Of a stretch of 7,589 nucleotides of DNA, positions 5,605 to 7,589 are shown in pieces; position 1 is the first letter of the stretch; each line of letters starts with the position of its first letter. Made by a program: the position numbers and the translations under genes. The DNA is taken from contig DQUX01000136.1 of the NCBI GenBank assembly GCA_015662065.1, positions 1 to 7,589 on the forward strand. Reading direction: 5' to 3'. Origin of the DNA: Anaerolineales bacterium. GTDB lineage: Bacteria; Chloroflexota; Anaerolineae; B4-G1; DUEL01. The notes below the pieces were generated by a model. It saw only the letters and a program-made list of their open reading frames with translations. It ran no database searches and was not told where the DNA came from.

Positions 5605-7089
5605 TTACTCTTCGCTGCTCAGCCAGCGGAGGGCGGCGTCGTGGGCCAGGGCGCGGAAACGGCCCCAACCGGCCCACTCCGGCGGCAACGCTCGCAGCTT
5701 GGTCGCCACCTGGGACAGCTCATCCAGCGGCACCCAGCGGAAGCCAGAGATGCGCTCCCTATCGTCGTTGGTCGCCGGTTCGCCTTCCACCCCCCCCACC
5801 ACCAGCCAGGAGTGGAAAAAGAGCCGACGGCGACCCTGTCGCAATCGGTAGGTCAGCAGGCCCAGGGGCCGAGGCTCCCGGACCGCCAATCCCGCTTCCT
5901 CCTCCGCCTCCCGACAGGCCGCCTCCAGAACCGGCTCCCCGCGCCGGATGCCGCCGCTGGGCAACCGATAGGCCCTGACGGGGTAGAAGGACTTGGTGTG
6001 CAGAAGCAGGTCGCCGTCGGCGCGGCGCAGGAGCAGGACCACCTCCCCATCCCGGTCGTATCGGTCCAGCGCACGCACCATACCGTCGAACTGGGCGGCG
6101 TTCACCTCCAGGCGGTGATGGAAGTGGGGGAGGGGGCCGAAGCGGGCCTCCACTGCCGCCCGCTGGTGGCGACAGGCGGCGGCGAGGGTGGCCGGTCGGC
6201 GGGTGGCCATCCAGAGGAGGGGCAGACTCAGCAGCAGGACCCCCGTCGCCAGCAAGCCCCCCTCCGGCCCGAAGAGTCCGCCGGTCCAGAGGGCCGGCCC
6301 CTCCGTCCCCAGCCCCAGCAGCCCCTCCCATTTCATCCCGCTCACCGGCATCCCCAGGAGCGGCCCCTGGGCCAGGTTCCAGGCGAAATGGTAGCCCACC
6401 GCCAGCCACAGCGTGCCGGCCCGCTCCGCCGCCAGGGCGAAGACCACCCCGGCCAGCGCGATGTTCAGCATGGCCAGCCAACTGGGGTTAGGGTTGAGCG
6501 CGTGGAAGAGGGCGAAGAGGAGGGAGGTGACCACCACGCCCACGGCCGGCCCCCGCCAGGTGGTGAGGGCGCGCAGGAGATAACCGCGGAAGGCCACCTC
6601 CTCTGCTGCGGCCAACGGCAGAAGCGCGACGGCGTCCAGTAGGAAGCCGCCGGGGGTCCCTGGGCCCGGCCCCAGGTCGGCCCAGCCCAGGGCCAGCCGC
6701 ACCCCGCCGAGGGCCAGCATCGTGCTCAGCCCCAGGGCGACCCCCACCGCTCCATCCTGACCGACCCGCGACCGGTCCAACCCCATCGTCTCGACCGGCT
6801 CCCGGTCCAGGAACCGGCCCAGGAGGAGGGCCAGCCCCAGGGCTGTCCCCAGGCGGGTCAACCCGGTGGCCAGGAGAATCGGGCGGGGGAGCCGGCCGAT
6901 CGCCAGGAGGCCCAGCACGTCCATCAGCGAGCGACCGGTCAGGAGAAGGGCGCCAACGTAGGTCAGCGCCACCAGCAGGTCCAGCACGACCTCGGCCACC
7001 AGGAAGCTCAGCAGATAGACGAGCGCCCGCCAGAGGGGGTGGAGCCGCCCCCCCCGGAGAAAGAACCGCCGCCATCCTCTACGTTGCAT
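5605..7089 (-). CDS. CPBP intramembrane metalloprotease fused to a NUDIX hydrolase
   Basis: A 494-residue two-domain membrane protein. The N-terminal part (about 20-295) has roughly eight hydrophobic segments with the CPBP/Abi protease motifs: AAEEVAFRGYLLRAL (E163, E164, R168), SLLFALFHALNP (H196) and AVGYHFAWNLAQG (H234, N238). The family includes CAAX-processing proteases and bacteriocin self-immunity proteins. After a linker the C-terminal part (about 345-494) is NUDIX, with a complete box G379-x5-E-x7-REAEEEAGL ending at 401, preceded by YRLPSGG and followed by a FHSWLVVGG strand. NUDIX enzymes hydrolyse nucleoside diphosphates linked to another group, in the cytoplasm. One continuous frame spans both domains with no sign of frameshift. 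AGGGG (7100-7096) lies 6 nt before the ATG. Substrates of both activities are unknown. Confidence 0.92.
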   Translation of the reverse strand: MQRRGWRRFFLRGGRLHPLWRALVYLLSFLVAEVVLDLLVALTYVGALLLTGRSLMDVLGLLAIGRLPRPILLATGLTRLGTALGLALLLGRFLDREPVETMGLDRSRVGQDGAVGVALGLSTMLALGGVRLALGWADLGPGPGTPGGFLLDAVALLPLAAAEEVAFRGYLLRALTTWRGPAVGVVVTSLLFALFHALNPNPSWLAMLNIALAGVVFALAAERAGTLWLAVGYHFAWNLAQGPLLGMPVSGMKWEGLLGLGTEGPALWTGGLFGPEGGLLATGVLLLSLPLLWMATRRPATLAAACRHQRAAVEARFGPLPHFHHRLEVNAAQFDGMVRALDRYDRDGEVVLLLRRADGDLLLHTKSFYPVRAYRLPSGGIRRGEPVLEAACREAEEEAGLAVREPRPLGLLTYRLRQGRRRLFFHSWLVVGGVEGEPATNDDRERISGFRWVPLDELSQVATKLRALPPEWAGWGRFRALAHDAALRWLSSEE

Positions 7090-7222
7090 CCGGTTCCCCT
7101 TATAATGTCACATTACGCTCTGAGGGGGGCTGTGACCCCCGACTTTGGCCGAAAACAGGGACACGGAGGACGCCGACTTGACGCACTCCCCGCGGATGGT
7201 ATTATACCGGACGGAGGCCCTG
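7090..7222. promoter_or_regulatory. Divergent intergenic region between the CPBP-NUDIX and LysM genes
   Basis: These 133 nt separate two divergent starts. Besides the LysM promoter they hold GGGGG-CTGTGA-CCCCC (7125-7140, 5-bp stem) and the inverted pair GTCACA (7107-7112) and TGTGAC (7131-7136) with an 18-nt gap, which could be a regulator half-site pair or chance. For the CPBP-NUDIX gene an AT-rich patch (7101-7107) lies too close to the start codon to be a convincing -10, and I see no matching -35. Confidence 0.4.
7178..7205 (+). promoter_or_regulatory. Sigma-70-type promoter for the LysM gene
   Basis: TTGACG (7178-7183), a 16-nt spacer and TATTAT (7200-7205) match the consensus closely. 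The predicted start near 7212 leaves only about 11 nt before the ATG at 7223, with GGAGG (7213-7217) almost at the mRNA 5' end. Confidence 0.65.
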
Positions 7223-7589
7223 ATGCAATCCCGGAATTGGACGGTCCTGGCGGTCGTGGTGATTCTGCTCTCGGCGGCCGTCGGGTTGGCGTTGCTGGCT
7301 CTGGGCAGGGGGCCAACAGCCGTGCCTATCCCCTCCCCCCCTCCGACGGCCACGCCCACGCCGACGGTCTCCCCTGTCCCTTCCCCCGCCCCGATGCCCT
7401 CCCCTACTCCGGGGCCGCTTCTCTACACCGTGCGGGAGGGAGACACGCTGGCGGGGATCGCCGCCGCCCACGGGGTCTCGCTGGAGGAATTGATCGCCGC
7501 CAACGGCTTGGGCGACCCCAACCTGATCCACGCTGGTCAGGTGCTGGTCATCCCGGAGGGGGCAGCCCCCCCGCCGTCGGAGCCCTCCG
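7223..7589 (+). CDS. Membrane-anchored LysM-domain protein, 3' end cut by window edge
   Basis: The 122 visible codons start with a short N-terminus and a hydrophobic segment (about 7-27, VLAVVVILLSAAVGLALLAL), an uncleaved anchor or signal peptide without a lipobox cysteine. A Pro/Thr/Ser-rich spacer follows (31-66) containing PTATPTPTVSPVPSPAPMPS, typical of extracytoplasmic linkers. Then comes a full LysM domain (68-111): YTVREGDTLAGIAAAHGVSL, ELIAANGL, LIHAGQVLVIP. LysM binds N-acetylglucosamine polymers such as peptidoglycan, so the protein probably tethers an activity to the envelope; whatever follows (another LysM, peptidase or hydrolase) lies beyond the edge. A further Pro-rich stretch begins at 113. 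GGAGG lies 5 nt before the ATG. Confidence 0.88.
   Translation, partial: MQSRNWTVLAVVVILLSAAVGLALLALGRGPTAVPIPSPPPTATPTPTVSPVPSPAPMPSPTPGPLLYTVREGDTLAGIAAAHGVSLEELIAANGLGDPNLIHAGQVLVIPEGAAPPPSEPS

Noticed and set aside
4699..6642. Very long plus-strand open frame of 647 codons, antisense to the GNAT and CPBP-NUDIX genes
   Set aside because: Its translation is a Pro/Gln/Arg/Gly-rich string with no domain, while the opposite strand encodes two proteins with full family motifs. Long antisense frames are expected at this GC content.
7101..7106. TATAAT on the plus strand as a -10 for the LysM gene
   Set aside because: There is no -35 at 16-18 nt upstream, and a better-spaced promoter lies at 7178-7205.
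7107..7136. CRP/FNR-type operator from GTCACA and TGTGAC
   Set aside because: The half-sites are in the reverse order to TGTGA-N6-TCACA and too far apart; kept only as an unexplained inverted repeat.

Overview
The window is GC-rich and tightly packed, with no tRNA, rRNA, CRISPR array or mobile element visible. The gene set (DUF3467 protein, prokaryotic translin/TRAX-like protein, a Cas4-like nuclease in two pieces, CPBP protease fused to NUDIX, proline-rich LysM protein) looks most like a Chloroflexota (Anaerolineae-type) chromosome. That assignment comes from remembered family content, not a search. Three AT-rich promoter islands with 16-nt spacers stand out against the GC background.

Left block, minus strand (1-1517): a promoter, a 31-codon leader ORF with a consensus Shine-Dalgarno, an intrinsic terminator placed before the structural genes, a second perfect hairpin, then an ABC exporter ATPase and a GNAT acetyltransferase cut by the window edge. 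The leader encodes Arg-Leu-Arg, and its last codons can pair with the 5' arm of the terminator. This is the layout of drug-induced, ribosome-mediated transcription attenuation and is the most interesting system here.

Central block, plus strand (1511-4750): a divergent promoter using the same -35 hexamer drives a double-thioredoxin protein, followed by DUF3467, a translin/TRAX-like protein, the N-terminal piece of a Cas4/RecB-like nuclease with a C-terminal membrane helix, a flavodoxin-fold NAD(P)H oxidoreductase, and the C-terminal catalytic piece of the nuclease with an N-terminal membrane helix. No convincing internal promoter was found, so this may be one transcript. The nuclease pieces carry complementary motifs: one Cys plus His residues in the first, D/EVK/Q-Y and three Cys in the second.

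Right block: minus-strand genes for a CPBP intramembrane protease-NUDIX fusion and a tandem GNAT protein, 9 nt apart, converge on the nuclease gene so that one CTAG provides both stop codons. Divergent from the fusion gene, and cut by the right edge, is a membrane-anchored LysM protein with its own promoter.
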